A DNA stretch of 64,000 bases, taken from contig SMSO01000032.1 in NCBI GenBank assembly GCA_004764695.1, positions 766,501 through 830,500 on the forward strand, in the 5' to 3' direction. The notes under the pieces were generated by a model that saw nothing but the letters and a program-made list of their open reading frames with translations, did no database searches and was not told where the DNA came from. The position numbers were made by a program, and so were the translations under genes. The stretch is from Schizochytrium sp. TIO01. Lineage: Eukaryota; Sar; Bigyra; Thraustochytrida; Thraustochytriidae. Shown piece by piece: positions 1 to 12,428 of the stretch (position 1 is the stretch's first letter; every line of letters starts with the position of its first letter).

Positions 1-1800
1 CATCGTCTTCATTCACTTCATCAGCAGGGGGTAGGGTCTTGATGCCGCGGAAGCAGCCAACTGCCTGAGGCCGCAGCCTCACGCGCCCTTGTCTAAACAA
101 AGCGGTAGCGAGCATTCTTGATCCACGCGCACTGGTCTGGGGAGAAACGGTATTGCCCAACCAGCCTTCTTGGCTCTCCAGAGTTGATTCTGATTTGCTT
201 CTTGCAAATTTTACTATTTTTTCTAATTTTGCTTTTCAGCTTTGCAACCAACCTTGCAAGAGCAATAGCAGTACCGGTAGGTAGAGTATCCATTCTCTCA
301 TATGCAATCCACGAGGCCAAGTTTTTCGCAGCCAAGATCGCACGATTACTGCCTAGCAGAACACTAGCAACACCTACGCATGGGCAGAAAGGTCTTGCTA
401 CCAAAATCGAAATGTACTTTGTATTTCATTCCCGGTGTCCACGCTTTGTTAAAACTGGCCAATTGTCATTTCAACTGAGCCACAAACAGGACGCTCTACG
501 AAACAGCGCCGTACAAGTCCTGAAGCGGCAAAAGTCCTCCGTAGGTTGAGGAATAGACTGGCATGGGGTTCTCGCGTTGTCCTCGAGTTGTTCTTGAAGA
601 GGTTTTCCAAGTTGTCAAAGATATTAGACCACCAGCCACTAGGCATATCTCTGAAATGATTGATCAAATCGTCATTTCAACACCAGGAGACTCAACATAA
701 ATTACCTTAGTGGGCCACCTCGTATGCTTTTAGACCGCTACAGGCGCTGCTGATGGCGTGTCATACATGCGTTGATGGTTCTGAAACGCAAAGATGGGCC
801 AAACCCCACATCAACGTTCGCTGGACATAGCCGCTAAGAGTAATTAAGTTGTCCTTAAGCAAATTGCTACGCCATATATCGCTGGTATTCTTGTAGACGT
901 CGCTTCCACTACAGTGTAGCCAGGGGGCACCCCAAGCGAGCCAATTGTAACTCGCTCAGACCTTGGTGGACTGGCCCGTGAGATTGTGGCCCGCAATAAA
1001 AACTTTGATCGCGTCATAAATCTCTTTCACGCCTTGTGAATAGCCGGCGCAAGCCTTACCCAGTAAAACCTATCCAGTACGGCTAGAGCCAAATTGGGTT
1101 GTCCTCGTCGTCATCGCCACTGATCGATTCTGAAGCCATTTCCATAGATTATGATGTTAAACACATCAACCATTTGGCCCACAACACTACACACCGTGTG
1201 TAGTACTGCTAACTATCATGATGGCAGTAGGTATCTCCCTGCTTGTTGAGCGCTTGATGGTAGTGGTGGTGATGGTGGTGACTGGCTGATAAGCAGGTTG
1301 TTCATAGGTCTGAGTACGTAAAAGATAGGACAGCTTATGTAATTGGAGGACAACGCAGTTTGATGGCATCGATGATTGGTTTGATTGGAGGAGATAGGAC
1401 CCAGTCCTTCTGTGCGCCGACAGTCCAGAAAGTGACGTAATGATTCGTGAAAATGAAACATCATTGACTGTTTGACAGAGGAATTAATCCTCTATCTAAT
1501 ATTCGAGTATGAAAGAGATCTAACTCAGGAATTTGCTTTGCTTCACAAAACATTAATGGTGCTGCAGCTGGTACCGATACTACTAGTTGTTTCTTATTGC
1601 GGTAGAGGGGTACCAGGTCTGCAATTGGAACTGTCAATGTTGTCGCATACGTTAGATCAAAGTACCAAGTATACATGTGAGGTTGGATTTTGAGTTACCC
1701 GGGGAGCGTAGCAATATGTGTATCAACCCGGAACACCTGACTTCCAGCACGTTCAATACTTACCTAACAGAATTGCCAGCACATCATCATAGTTGCTACT
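1..1800 (-). pseudogene. Possible decayed protein-coding remnant, unknown family
   Basis: No intact gene is visible, but the minus strand carries several protein-like stretches in different frames, separated by stops. One lies at about 1460-1700 (contains LVPLYRNKKQLVVSVPAA), one at about 865-1080 (contains RVTIGSLGVPPGYTVVEA), one at about 100-400, and one is open to the left window edge (contains GCFRGIKTLPPADEV). All lie on one strand, in order, with no long open frame, as expected for an old gene or element broken by frameshifts and stops. I do not recognise the family. One short piece near 690-710 (TKVIYVESPG) recalls PLP-dependent Cys/Met enzymes, but its flanks do not match them. The reading could be chance, so confidence is low. 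Confidence 0.2.
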
Positions 1801-4800
1801 ATGCCTTGCACCGTAGAAGGTGAAGGTGTAAAGAATAAACCACGAATACTCTTGGCAGCAGCGCTGCATAAATCATTCAAACATCAGATATGGATGATTC
1901 CCAATTTTTTCAAATGTTCGTGGACAATAAGCGCCTTCAAACAAAACAACAATATCCCAGTATGCGCTTCTTCAATAAAATAAACGAAAAAGAAAAATAC
2001 TACTACACTGTCATTTGAAGAAAATTAGTATGTTCAACTCATGATGCAGGTACGGCCAGATCACGTCATTTTTGTTCGTTCTTTCCTCCCGGAAAGGGCA
2101 TATGGGTTTAACCTCTTAATTTAATTGTATATAATAACGTGGGGTTAACTAACAATTACGGTAACGATATTATATTATTGTGGACAAAACTGCATATGCT
2201 CTCTAGAGGTACAATTATAAACTTTTCGATTTTACAATGTCATTTACATAAAATAAACTTTGAACGAAAGCTAGTTCAATTAGCATCTCAGCAGCGCATC
2301 CTAAACTTAATTTACAATGGCACCTGTAATTCGCTATCTTGTGTGATGGTTGATGTGCTAGCGCAGGTGCTGGTGCTGATATTGATTCTAATTCCGGCTA
2401 TAAGTCAACTTTGTTGAACAAATCCTTAATTATGGCAGGAGAAACGTGTACCAATTTGAAAGGTGATCATTAACCGGATAGATTTTTATTCAAGTTGTCT
2501 CGATCAAGATTTACAATCAAATGTAGTCCACAAAATACATCTAATCAAAGGTTGGCGAAGACAGGAGTATCAAGAAAAATCTCCACATCTGGCTCTCAAT
2601 AGAGGAAAGCAACAGAAAGGATGTCCAAGAGCAAACCTATAAAAACAAAGTGTTGGTTTTGGCAAGGAAAGTGTTCCTACGACTTTTCTTCAAGCCATCT
2701 CTGCCTTCAAAAAATAAAGACAATTCTTGTCGTCAAGAACTCTCTGTAGTACAGACAATTCTCTGCGTCATTCTGGGTCTGGTTCATCCCCTCCTTGCGT
2801 AGCAAGTCTAGCGTGGGTGTTCATAAAGGTTTAGACCATGTAACCTAGAATACTACTATGGAAACGTTCCGCGCTTGTTTCTCTCTTCGCTTCAATGCGA
2901 ACGCACTATCAATGAGCTTGTATCCACGTTTCGATGCTCTGCGTGCAAACCTTCTGCTCTTTTAGAGATAAGCCGAAGATGAAGTCTTTTGTTCTGCGCC
3001 AGCCTGCTTTCATCCGCTGACTCTCTGGCCTACCTTTTTTGGCGACGCCAGCCCAGGTGCTCTTGAGTGTTCTCCGAAGTCCTCTCTGAGTACCACTGAT
3101 CAATATACTGCTAGACCCAGACGGATGATCAACGACCCTCATAAAAACGTTGTACCCAGGTAAGCTGTTTGTAAAGCAGCGCAGTGACACAGATAATATA
3201 AGGTTCCATCAAGAGACGAATCTCGGCAAATACAATTAGGGTAGGTACCACGATAGGACTTCTATGGCCCTTTCAGGCATCGTCCTACCAAGCGGCTTTT
3301 GCAATGTGACTTGTTATATACTACAGCAGTCCATCGATTGGTCAGAGTTTATTTGGGTAAGTTGGAATCAAGGTCTCATTGCGGAAATGTTCTTGTCAGC
3401 GAGCAAGGATCTTCACTATGCAGCCGTTAAATGGTTTGCCAAGATACAACCCAAATCCGGCTGCTGCGCGTCCCCGGTTTTCCCCCATCCCACGGCGCAT
3501 AAACCTTCGCTCAGCACGAAGCAAGCACAAATCCTTGCTGTCGAGCTGTCGGACTTTGCTCGATCGCGTGGTCATTGAGGTAGCAAGTACCTTCTAAGTT
3601 ATAGAAATTTATTGATGGCGGCAACAGGTTCTCAACGTTCTCTTTCTTTGACCATGATATTGTAAACAAACCAACCAGCAGCAGTCCTATGATTCCTCAA
3701 GTGTAGAGGCAGAACTAGGAGTTGGAGTTCATCGTGCGCAGGTCCAAGCTTCGCCCGAGTTCAGGTAAGCCTGCTGCATGCTTCTGCGCAATTGTTCAGA
3801 CTGTGAGACCCGTATTGTGGCCTTGGCGATAGATAATTCAACTGCTCATGATGGCTTACTGACTGCTAATTGACTGCTCGCTCGTTGTCTTCTTGCCGAT
3901 CTCTTTATCGACTGCATTCCCTCTTTCGGAATTCATAGATTTCAACGCCCTAGAAAACGGCGGAGAACGTGTTTTTCTTCTCTTTATCTCTTTGTCTCCT
4001 GGAAAGGAAGAAAAAAATATATAATACGGGAAAATCGAGTTTTCGAGCTAACTTGATATAACGGAATGGCTTGCCACTTCTTCTGCCAAGAAGCAGCCCC
4101 AGTGCAATCGTAAATGCAGCAGGCTCTGAGACCTCGGTCTTCATAAATTTTAGCTTTAAATGGATTGCCTTAGTCTGCACGAGAGAAAAGTCTCAACTGT
4201 AACTGAACAAAGCCATCGTCCAGCAAGGAAACACGCACCTTTAAGTGAAACTAATTATTCCTTCTGCTCCTTCATTTTATCACCCAGCGAGGAAAATTCC
4301 GTCGCTCCAAGATATGTGCTTTCTTGTGTACAAGTGAACAATGCTATAGTACACCAGGAGCTCCTTCAAACCCAGTGCCATTGAGCCCACCGTGGTAGTG
4401 TAAATGGTGCAGACCCTGAATGATTTCCATCCGATATGCCAAGAACTTTGAGGCTCGAGCGAGTGGACTTTTTCAAGAAACTTGAAGGTGCTTAAGAGAA
4501 AGAGAGACGATGAAGACGCCAACTTGGAGTGAAAATGAGCGCATAGAGGAAAACACAACCCATGAGAGAATTGAGGGAGTGTTAAGTTTAATCTAGCGAA
4601 CCCATATCAGTGGTTGCGCTATTGCCATGTAGAAGAACTCCGCGCCGTTTATGTGTTTGTTTACGAAAAAGGAAAAAAAAGCATCATTTCATTACCTTAT
4701 TTAAATTTCCTTTTCTTTTCTAAAAGTTTTAACTTTTAACTTTTTATTTTTCATCATTTTTGTTTTTACTTTTTTTACGAGCAAAATTATGAATCTTTCA

Positions 4801-7800
4801 GGCTGTTTTGTAAAACCAAGTTGAAGCACTTGTGGTTCATTCCCTTCACCCTGTGCTGATGAAAATAAAAATATAATTAGCCCGTAGAAATATTCTTTTC
4901 TAGTAACTTCAATGTGAGGCTCTCCGAAGTTCTGCTTTTTGTGTGTTAGTTCATTTAAAAAAAAAAACAAAAAAACTTTTATGTTTATTTTAAAAAATGT
5001 AAAATTAATTTTTAAAATAAAATAAAATAAAAATATCTTCAAAATTTTGCTCCACGAATCTTCAACTAGTACTACGAAGAGTGCCGAACAGAAAAACTGC
5101 TCGCAGACGCTTTCGATCTGCCATATGTTTCGCCACCGTCACCGCACTCTGCATCTGCATGGAATCGGAGAGCACTATGATAGGACGTCGCTGCGCCCAG
5201 TCAGCGTCTGGCTACAGTGGCTAGGAGGGAGGCCTTCCAGCAAGCTCGCAGAGGAGCAAATGAGAAGATGTCCGTCCATAACGCAGTTCCTGTTGCTAAA
5301 CTGACGACTCTTCTTCGGCTTGTGCTTCGTATATGCCCACCCGTGGGCAACTGCGGCTAAAAGGCGACGCATAAGAGGCTGCTGAGATCTCCTGCTCCGA
5401 TCGTTTCGAGTTCACCAACCACAAGTCTTGAAGAAGGTCTTGAAGATCTGCGGTTGACTTCAGGAGATTTCCTCACGGCCCCAAGCTCGGCGCAGAGATT
5501 TCCACCGTTCAATGCCGTTCTTTGAGGACAAATTTAGGTGCGCAAGAACCACGAGGTCGAGACTCTCGCAATTCACAGAACTCGTGGTTTTCAAGTTGAT
5601 TGGCGGTAACATCATCTTATTGTCATGAGGTGGGCTGCTCTGTATCTCATCTCTAGTATCTCTGGTTCTTAGCTGCAGTACGCATCATTTCAACAACAAG
5701 CTTCGTCAAATCTTGCTTCTTTGCTTGCAAATTCTGCTCGAGGCTTTGGCGCGGCCCATGCTGGCTTGCGAAAGAGCCTTCGGGTTCCTGAGCCCTTCTC
5801 AGTTAATCGAAATGAAAATTTTACTTAGCTTAATTCCGGCGTGATGCTGCCAGTTTCCTCCTCGCCATACACCTGGAGCCCGTGCTGTAGGACTTACATC
5901 AGTCTACTATCGAGGCCAAATACTGTTGTTGGCAATACTAACGGAGTTATCAGCCAGGTCATTCATTCTATTGGTTATGAATCCTCGTCAAAAACATGGT
6001 GGTGGAGAGAGAGGGTCGCGCACACCTTTTTAGACACCACCAGTCTGCGAGTTCTTTTCAAATTTACGCTGCTTGGATTCTTCCCGTGCAAGAGGCGTAT
6101 CCTGCAAGAGCATATCCGACCGAACGTGACTTTATAGTAGAACCCATGCTGATATTGATTGAATTGAGCAGAACAAGAAAGCCCGTGTTACACTCCAGCA
6201 ACCAATCGTTTGATCACCAGTCTGCCATTTTTACACAGGCAGTAAGCCGGCAGCAGCCTTGGGACGAGGAGAAGACTGCGAAGGTGGTTGACTTCAAGTT
6301 CATGACATGGTTCCTTTCTGGCCTATCCTGTTCCACACCCTGAGGTTATATGCAGTGAGAAGTGAGCATAGATATACTAAATACCCGCCTAAGTGTTGAG
6401 ATTCCAAGTGCTAGACAAACACTTTTGTTAGAATGGTCTTTTAAAGCAAACCTAAGTCTGAAATTATCATAGCAAATGCAAAAGATGCTCCTAAAGCAGC
6501 GAATCGCTGCTGGTATGATCTAAATTTTGATACATTTATAATTTCTGACTAAAATTGGGGATTGGAAAAGTAGCTCTGGGTTTGAGTTTGGTTCTACCTT
6601 CCGGGTATAATTGTAGGTAGTCAAACCTTCGCAGAGTATTTGGCATCTTCGCATTTCTTCCTTCCCTTTTCTCTACTCGCACAAAAACTTGGACCTGCCG
6701 GATATAATTGTTATTTTCTTTTTGGATGATTTGTTTATTCCTCTATAAAATTTCGGCGATGGCACTGTCTCCTTGCAAATGCTCTGCGCAAAGCCTCCAA
6801 AACCCCCTATAAAGGCGGCTTTCTAAGAACCGACGGGCCCCATCTTAATCGTAGGCTAACCGAGACCGTGGCAGCAGCAGCCAGGAGTGCACGACTCTGT
6901 ACAAATACAGAACAAAACAAACTGAGAATTGAAAAGCAAAAAACCCAAAACATTCATACCCACTAGAAAGGAAAGCTTAAGATTCACGAGTTCATTCGTC
7001 CTAGTATGGGGGTATACTCGGATTGGCACGCATTGAGACTTTGTGGGGATGGGATATATAAAAGCATTCAAAGCAGTAGTAACCGCGTGCCGTGAGCGAG
7101 CAGCCGTGATTGCGGAGCAGATTCTGCACGCAGATCTATCCATCAACAAAGAGTTTAGAAATAGGTGGTGATAGATTCACAACTCAATAGATAGAATCTT
7201 TTCTTTTCTGTTCTTTGGTTTTGTCTAGTCCTGTCTTCTTTTCTTTCCCCACTTCCAATTCTTTTCTTTTCTTCTTCAGAGTATAGAAAATATCAGCTTC
7301 TTTAATCCCAGAACCCTGCTTAGATACCTTCGTCGGTACGCTTCATTCGCCCAATCGACTCTGTTTCGTATCACCATCATAGATAGCATGATGTCAATCA
7401 TTCAAGAGTGGAGTGTGTTCTCTGCTGCCTTTAACCTTTTCTCCGAAGGTCCTCATTTTCCTAAACTTGACGCCATTGCCTTTGCAGAGTTCACTACATC
7501 CTCCGTCAGTTTTTGAGCATCTCAATTGCGAGCACTGCCTTAAGACAGACAGAAAGAAAGACAAATAGAAGAAAGAAAGACAAATAGAAAGAATAGTACC
7601 TTCCTAGTTGCTTACTTACCCACTACAATAGCACGGCATTTGCTAATTAGTGGAACTGCAATCACTGAGTGAGTGCGCGCCTTCTCTGCGCTCTTGAGGG
7701 TTCACTGCCGTGTTCTTTCTCGTGATTCTCTCCGTCTACGACTGCCTTGAAAGACTGACTAATCACCAACGGCAAGAAAACAAGAAAACAAGAAAATAAG

Positions 7801-8467
7801 AAAACAAAGGAAAAGCGGCGAAGAAAAGAAGAACAGAGAGCAATAATAATGAGCCCTCTATCTTCAAGTTCATGGCCATCATCATTCCATCACGAATGAA
7901 TGATACAACCACTCTTCGCCTGAGCAAACGAATAGCACAGGTTGACGCCGCGGCTTTCTTCCAAGCCAAGCCAACTAGCTACGTCTCTCTATCACAGTCA
8001 CTCGCTCGCTCACTCGCTACCTCGCTAACCCGTGAAGTTGCCGCCGGCACGGTTCCGATCAGATCCTTCACAGCGACAATGAGGCCTTTCGAGGAATCCA
8101 TCCAGCAACAGCTCTTTCTGCGATTCACTGCGTGATACAAGTCCAAGCACACGCCTCTCCCGGAACGCGACGGCAAGGGAGACGAGAAAAGAAAAGTGAT
8201 TGCACCAAATACCTCCAAGCTAGCGCCGCCATTAGCGGAATCGCTAAGCCCTCTCCCTCCCTCTCTCTGTCCCACTGTAGCTAGTTCTAGAGGTGCCTAG
8301 CTGAATGCCTAGAGACTAACTACTACCACAGCCATAAATAGCGATGCCGCTAACTAACTAGAGATGTGACGACTACACGTCAAAGGCAAGAACGATAGAT
8401 TTCGTAGGATCGTTTATCCTTCAACGGGGCGCGACTTCATGACTACGGATTGGAAAGTTAATGAATA

Positions 8468-8486
8468 TGCAGCAGCAGCAGCAGCA
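8468..8486. repeat. (CAG)n microsatellite
   Basis: About six CAG units in a gene-free region. No reading frame around it looks coding. Confidence 0.8.
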
Positions 8487-9772
8487 GGATTGACATCGCT
8501 TGCTCGGACATAGCTTAGTCGTCGTTTGGCTCGTTGCTATTAAGTCACGGAGTGATTGATTGTTGTTTATCGAAATTCCACCTCATGAGCGATTTTTGCC
8601 TCAAATGCATCGCTGCGCTCGTCTCGAAACTAAAGAAGACATGGTACGCACCTCCTCAGTCTTAGTATGTGCCACTCCGCTCATAACCAGGCACAGGAAA
8701 GGCCAGCATACAGTCCCTCCCAAGTGCGCGTTATGGATCCTCGTAGCTCAAACTGTATGCTTCATGAAGACAGCACCACACACATTTTCCCAATTTATGC
8801 TAGTATGTGCTATTGTTATGATATTTATTAAACTTTAAAATAAATTATAAATATGTTTTTTCAATAAAAGAAAAGAATAATATGCTTTTGAAACCATACT
8901 ATGATGTCATCTATAGAGACATGAGGACTGAAGGATCTGGGAGGAAGAGGATGAGAGAATAAGGCGACTCCGGGCATTTAAGAGCATTGGAAGAGGGTGC
9001 GAGCGCGAGCGCGATCATAAGAAACCTGCTCGCGCTGCTCGTGTTTGCCAGCTTTGCGCCAGTGGCATTAGTTTTCTTTTCGCCTTCAGCTTTGTCTCCT
9101 GTTCGCTCCCTTTCCTTGCCATCGATCAGAGAGCTCTTTTCCCCCCAAAGTTTAGCTAAATCATCTAAATCATCAAAACGAAAGAATTTCCTTCTTTTTT
9201 TCTTTTTCTTTTTTCTTTTTCTCCTCGTGTTTCTGGTTTTTTCTTGCGTGTGTTCTGTTTGTATTCTTATAAATGACCCATCTTAGTCAACCAAGATGAT
9301 CGTTTGCTTTGCTTTCCTGCAGACGCAGAGAAAAGAGGACCTTTAACCTCCTTTTCTTCAGAAAAGGCAAGTAGGTACGGTTTTTCTTTCTTATCGAGAG
9401 AAGTGCGACGAGAAGTCCTCTCACAGCAATTAAACTTTTGGGAATCGTACGGAGCTAAGAGAGAACGGTGGTTCCTACGGTTCTCTTTTCAGGTCAGTAC
9501 GAGCGAGCGATTAGTCGGCGAATAATCGACTGGACCTGAGCGAGGAGAAGTTCAACAAGAACTTGAAGACCACTGCCCGGGTCAGCCTAGAAACTGAAGG
9601 TCTCTGATGCCATGCCTGGCAAGTAAGACCTGCAGCGCTGCTGCATGCACAGGTTCTGCCTCTTCTACACAGGCTTGGCGCCGCGAGGAGGGAATAATTT
9701 CAAAATATAGAGAGATCTCAGCGAGCGAAAAAAAAAGAAAAGAAAAGAAGAGAAAAGAAGGGCGACGCGCAG

Positions 9773-9824
9773 TATGTATGTATGTATGTATGTATGTATG
9801 TATGTATGTATGTATGTATGTATG
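9773..9824. repeat. (TATG)13 microsatellite
   Basis: Thirteen uninterrupted copies of the 4-base unit TATG, directly after a purine-rich AAAAG-type tract (about 9728-9770). It lies in the gene desert. Confidence 0.95.
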
Positions 9825-11222
9825 GCATAGCAGTACTTTTCTTTTTCTTTTTTTACTTTCATTTATATGTACTTCTACTTTTTCTGTTTTTCCCTTTCTT
9901 TTTCTGTTTTTGAAAAGTTGATTTTTTCTAGTTAGCCACCACAGCGAAGGAGAAAACAAGAGGTGCAAAGAAAAGGTCCTTTGTCCTTTTGTTGCAAACA
10001 TTCGCAGCTTACCCCATCGTTTTAAAGGTACGCGTGCGTCTCGCATGCTTTGTGAAAAGAACCTTGTTATTACCGTGGTTTTAGAGTTTCAAGAGTAGCT
10101 AGTACGGTAGCAAAGACTTGGGAACGCGATTTCTTACTATTTGTTTCCCATCCTCTGCTCCTGCTACCACATACTTCCAGGGTTTCTTTAGTTATTCATT
10201 TTGCTTATTTCCTCGTGGTAATTTGCAATGTATTATTGTTGGTTCAAAGGCATCTCCACTAAGTCTGCGATTATCAAGTTCATACAGGTTGGATAAAGCT
10301 TTGTTTGGGTCCGCTCCGCACAGGCTCACTGAGGCGCAAACAAAGAAGGAGCTCCTCAATCCTTTGTGCCAGACAACTCGTTGCTTTGCGAGTGCCAAAG
10401 AGCATCGGAATACTCACTCAGCCCGTGGCCAGGCAATTAGAGTGACCCTCATCATTGAGCGATACACCTCACTTGCGACTGCCACCCATGTGGAGCGAGG
10501 CCTAATTGGACGATTCAGTTGACTGTGAAGATGAAAGGTTGAGAGTTCAAAGGGTATAGAAAAGAAATGCTCGAGAGTGAGTCTTTCTTTCATTTTATTT
10601 CTCCCTAGAAATAATGTTTAGAATAATGCTTTAAATAATTTTTAGAATTGAACTGAGTGAATGAATGAATGAAGGAGAGAGAGAGATTTATTTTCCATCT
10701 GAGCGAACTGACTGAAAAGACTTCGAGGTCTTGGGCGCATTGAAAAAGAGGTTGCCGGCTTCTAATCATTTGGTGTTGATGGTATCTGCGGGTCAGTGTG
10801 ATCGCTTCACTGATTGAAAGAGGGTTTGACAGCAAGGTTCAAGAAACAAAGAAAAGAAAAGAGGCAAATAGTATACATGCTTATGTATTTATATTATTTA
10901 TATGTATTATATATTTCTTTTATTGAGAAGAGAAACTTGAAAGAAAGCGATTTTTAGCTTTCAAAGAAAAGAGAATAAGAACCCCTCACTTTGAAGAGAA
11001 GAAGGAAGTGCAAAGTCTAAGAAACTTATGAAAAGGAAAGAAGAGAGAACACCAGAACAAGACCTACCAGCAAACTTCACCCAGAACTGCAAAAGACCCG
11101 AGGAGCCTTCAAAGCAAAACCTCAACTCGAGCTCCCAAAGCTTCAGCAAGGCTTGCAAAGCTTTCCTCACCAGCTCTTTGACAAACTAATAAACAAACAA
11201 ACAGACTCCTCAGTCTAGCAAA

Positions 11223-12281
11223 ATGCGCGCTGCTCTTGCTCTCTCCCGTGGCCGCCATGCCCTCGCCACCTCTGCCTTGACCCGTCCTCTCCGCTCCCAC
11301 TGCGCTGGCATTGCCACCGTCATCGACGGCAAGGCTGTTGCCAGCGAGGTTCTTGCTGACGTCAAGAAGGATGTCGATGCACTCCGCGCCAGCCACGGCG
11401 AGGAGGCCACCCCCGGACTCGCCGTCGTTCTCGTCGGTGACCGCCCCGACTCCGCCAAGTATGTCCAGATGAAGAAAAAGGCTGCTGCCGAGGTTGGAAT
11501 CCGCTCCATCGAGACTCTTCTCCCCAGCACTTGCACTCACGAGGAGGTGCTCGAAGTCGTGCGTGACCTCAATGCCCGCAAGGATGTAGATGGTATTTTG
11601 GTTCAGCTTCCTCTGCCCACTCAGTGCGACCAGACCTCCATTCTTGAGGCCATCGATGTGGAGAAGGACGTTGACGGCTTCCACCCGTTCAACATGGGCC
11701 GCTTGGCTCGTAGTGGTGAGGACCTTCGCCAGCAGCGCCGCGAGTTCTTGCCCCTTGAGAGCCGTAACGCCTCCTGCACCCCGCTTGGATCCATCGTGCT
11801 CCTCGAGAAGTCCGGCTGTGAGATTGCCGGCAAGAAGGCTGTTGTTCTTGGACGCAGCAACATTGTTGGCCTCCCGGCAGCACTCATGCTCCTCCACAGA
11901 CATGCCACTGTAAGCATTTGCCACTCCCGCACTCCGGATCTCAAGGAGATGTGCCGTGAGGCTGATATCCTCATTGCTGCCATTGGCAAGCCCGAGTTCG
12001 TCAAGGGTGACTGGATCAAGCCTGGTGCCACCGTCATCGACGTTGGTATTAACTTTAAGGAGGACCCCACCCGCAAGAGCGGTATGCGCATGTGCGGTGA
12101 TGTTGACTACGAGGCTGCTCGCCAGGTCGCTGGCGCCATCACACCCGTCCCCGGTGGTGTTGGCCCCATGACCGTTGCTATGCTCATGGTCAACACCGTC
12201 AACAACGCCAAGATCCGCCTTGAGCGTACCATCGCTGAGGAGTCCCAGTACCCTGAGAAGGAGGCTGTCAGCGCCCAGTAA
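11223..12281 (+). CDS. folD: Mitochondrial methylenetetrahydrofolate dehydrogenase/cyclohydrolase (FolD/MTHFD2 type)
   Basis: This 352-residue protein interconverts 5,10-methylene-, 5,10-methenyl- and 10-formyl-tetrahydrofolate, the one-carbon supply for purines and formyl-Met-tRNA. The start is the first in-frame ATG, in a good AAA-ATG context. Residues 1 to about 30 are rich in Arg, Ala and Ser with almost no acid, like a mitochondrial presequence. The catalytic pair Tyr80/Lys84 lies in YVQMKKK. VQLPLP (127-132) and the folate-site Asp151 in KDVDGFHPFNMG follow. The Rossmann part has GRSNIVGLP (210-218), and PVPGGVGPMT (308-317) closes the fold. Residues about 165-185 hold a Gln/Arg-rich insertion, in a loop that is shorter in the homologues I know. 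No formyl-THF synthetase domain follows, so this is the short two-activity form. NAD versus NADP preference cannot be read. Codons favour G or C at the third position, which suggests strong expression. Confidence 0.96.
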   Translation: MRAALALSRGRHALATSALTRPLRSHCAGIATVIDGKAVASEVLADVKKDVDALRASHGEEATPGLAVVLVGDRPDSAKYVQMKKKAAAEVGIRSIETLLPSTCTHEEVLEVVRDLNARKDVDGILVQLPLPTQCDQTSILEAIDVEKDVDGFHPFNMGRLARSGEDLRQQRREFLPLESRNASCTPLGSIVLLEKSGCEIAGKKAVVLGRSNIVGLPAALMLLHRHATVSICHSRTPDLKEMCREADILIAAIGKPEFVKGDWIKPGATVIDVGINFKEDPTRKSGMRMCGDVDYEAARQVAGAITPVPGGVGPMTVAMLMVNTVNNAKIRLERTIAEESQYPEKEAVSAQ

Positions 12282-12343
12282 GCTACTCTTCCTCGCTCCA
12301 CATACACACACGCTTGTTTGCCTTTAGAAGATTGTAAGTTGGG

Positions 12344-12359
12344 CTTACACCGGTGTAAG
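12344..12359. other. Perfect 16-bp palindrome in the 3' flank of folD
   Basis: CTTACACCGGTGTAAG equals its own reverse complement and is flanked by GGG on the left and, after two bases, CCCC on the right. It begins 63 bases after the folD stop codon, so it is probably in the 3' UTR. Its function is unknown. Confidence 0.6.
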
Positions 12360-12402
12360 TACCCCATTTGTCCTGCTCACAATCTAGCAAATGTTCATGA
12401 GA

Positions 12403-12428
12403 GTTACTGCATTCATAAATGCAGTAAC
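12403..12428. other. Perfect 11-bp hairpin with 4-base loop in the 3' flank of folD
   Basis: GTTACTGCATT and its exact reverse complement AATGCAGTAAC are separated by CATA. The hairpin begins 122 bases after the folD stop. It could be an mRNA 3' UTR element or a processing signal; no known class is recognised. Confidence 0.6.

Larger units (their letters stand above)
1801..11222. other. Gene desert, no coding region recognised
   Basis: About 9.4 kb without a recognisable gene. Open frames are short, mostly lack ATG starts and resemble no family I know. The DNA is AT-rich near 2000-2500 and 4640-5045, where there are long A and T runs. It becomes rich in pyrimidine or purine tracts and simple repeats between about 7200 and 11000. 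The last 200 bases before 11223 are purine-rich and probably include the leader of the FolD-type gene. I saw no tRNA-like B-box with a pairable T arm. Confidence 0.5.

Noticed and set aside
690-730. Short TKVIYVESPG match to PLP-dependent Cys/Met enzymes
   Set aside because: Only about ten residues match; the catalytic lysine region and flanks expected of MetB/MetC are absent.
4701-5042. 113-codon Lys/Phe-rich open frame
   Set aside because: It is produced by A/T homopolymer runs; its composition is not like a real protein.
10118-10522. 134-codon open frame with a PHRLTEAQ string recalling mariner transposases
   Set aside because: It lacks an ATG start, the likeness is eight residues, and no catalytic DD(E/D) region or terminal repeats were seen.
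11109-12311. 400-codon open frame on the minus strand covering all of folD
   Set aside because: It is antisense to a clear FolD enzyme. Strong G/C bias at third codon positions removes stops from the opposite strand, and the translation is low-complexity with no family likeness.
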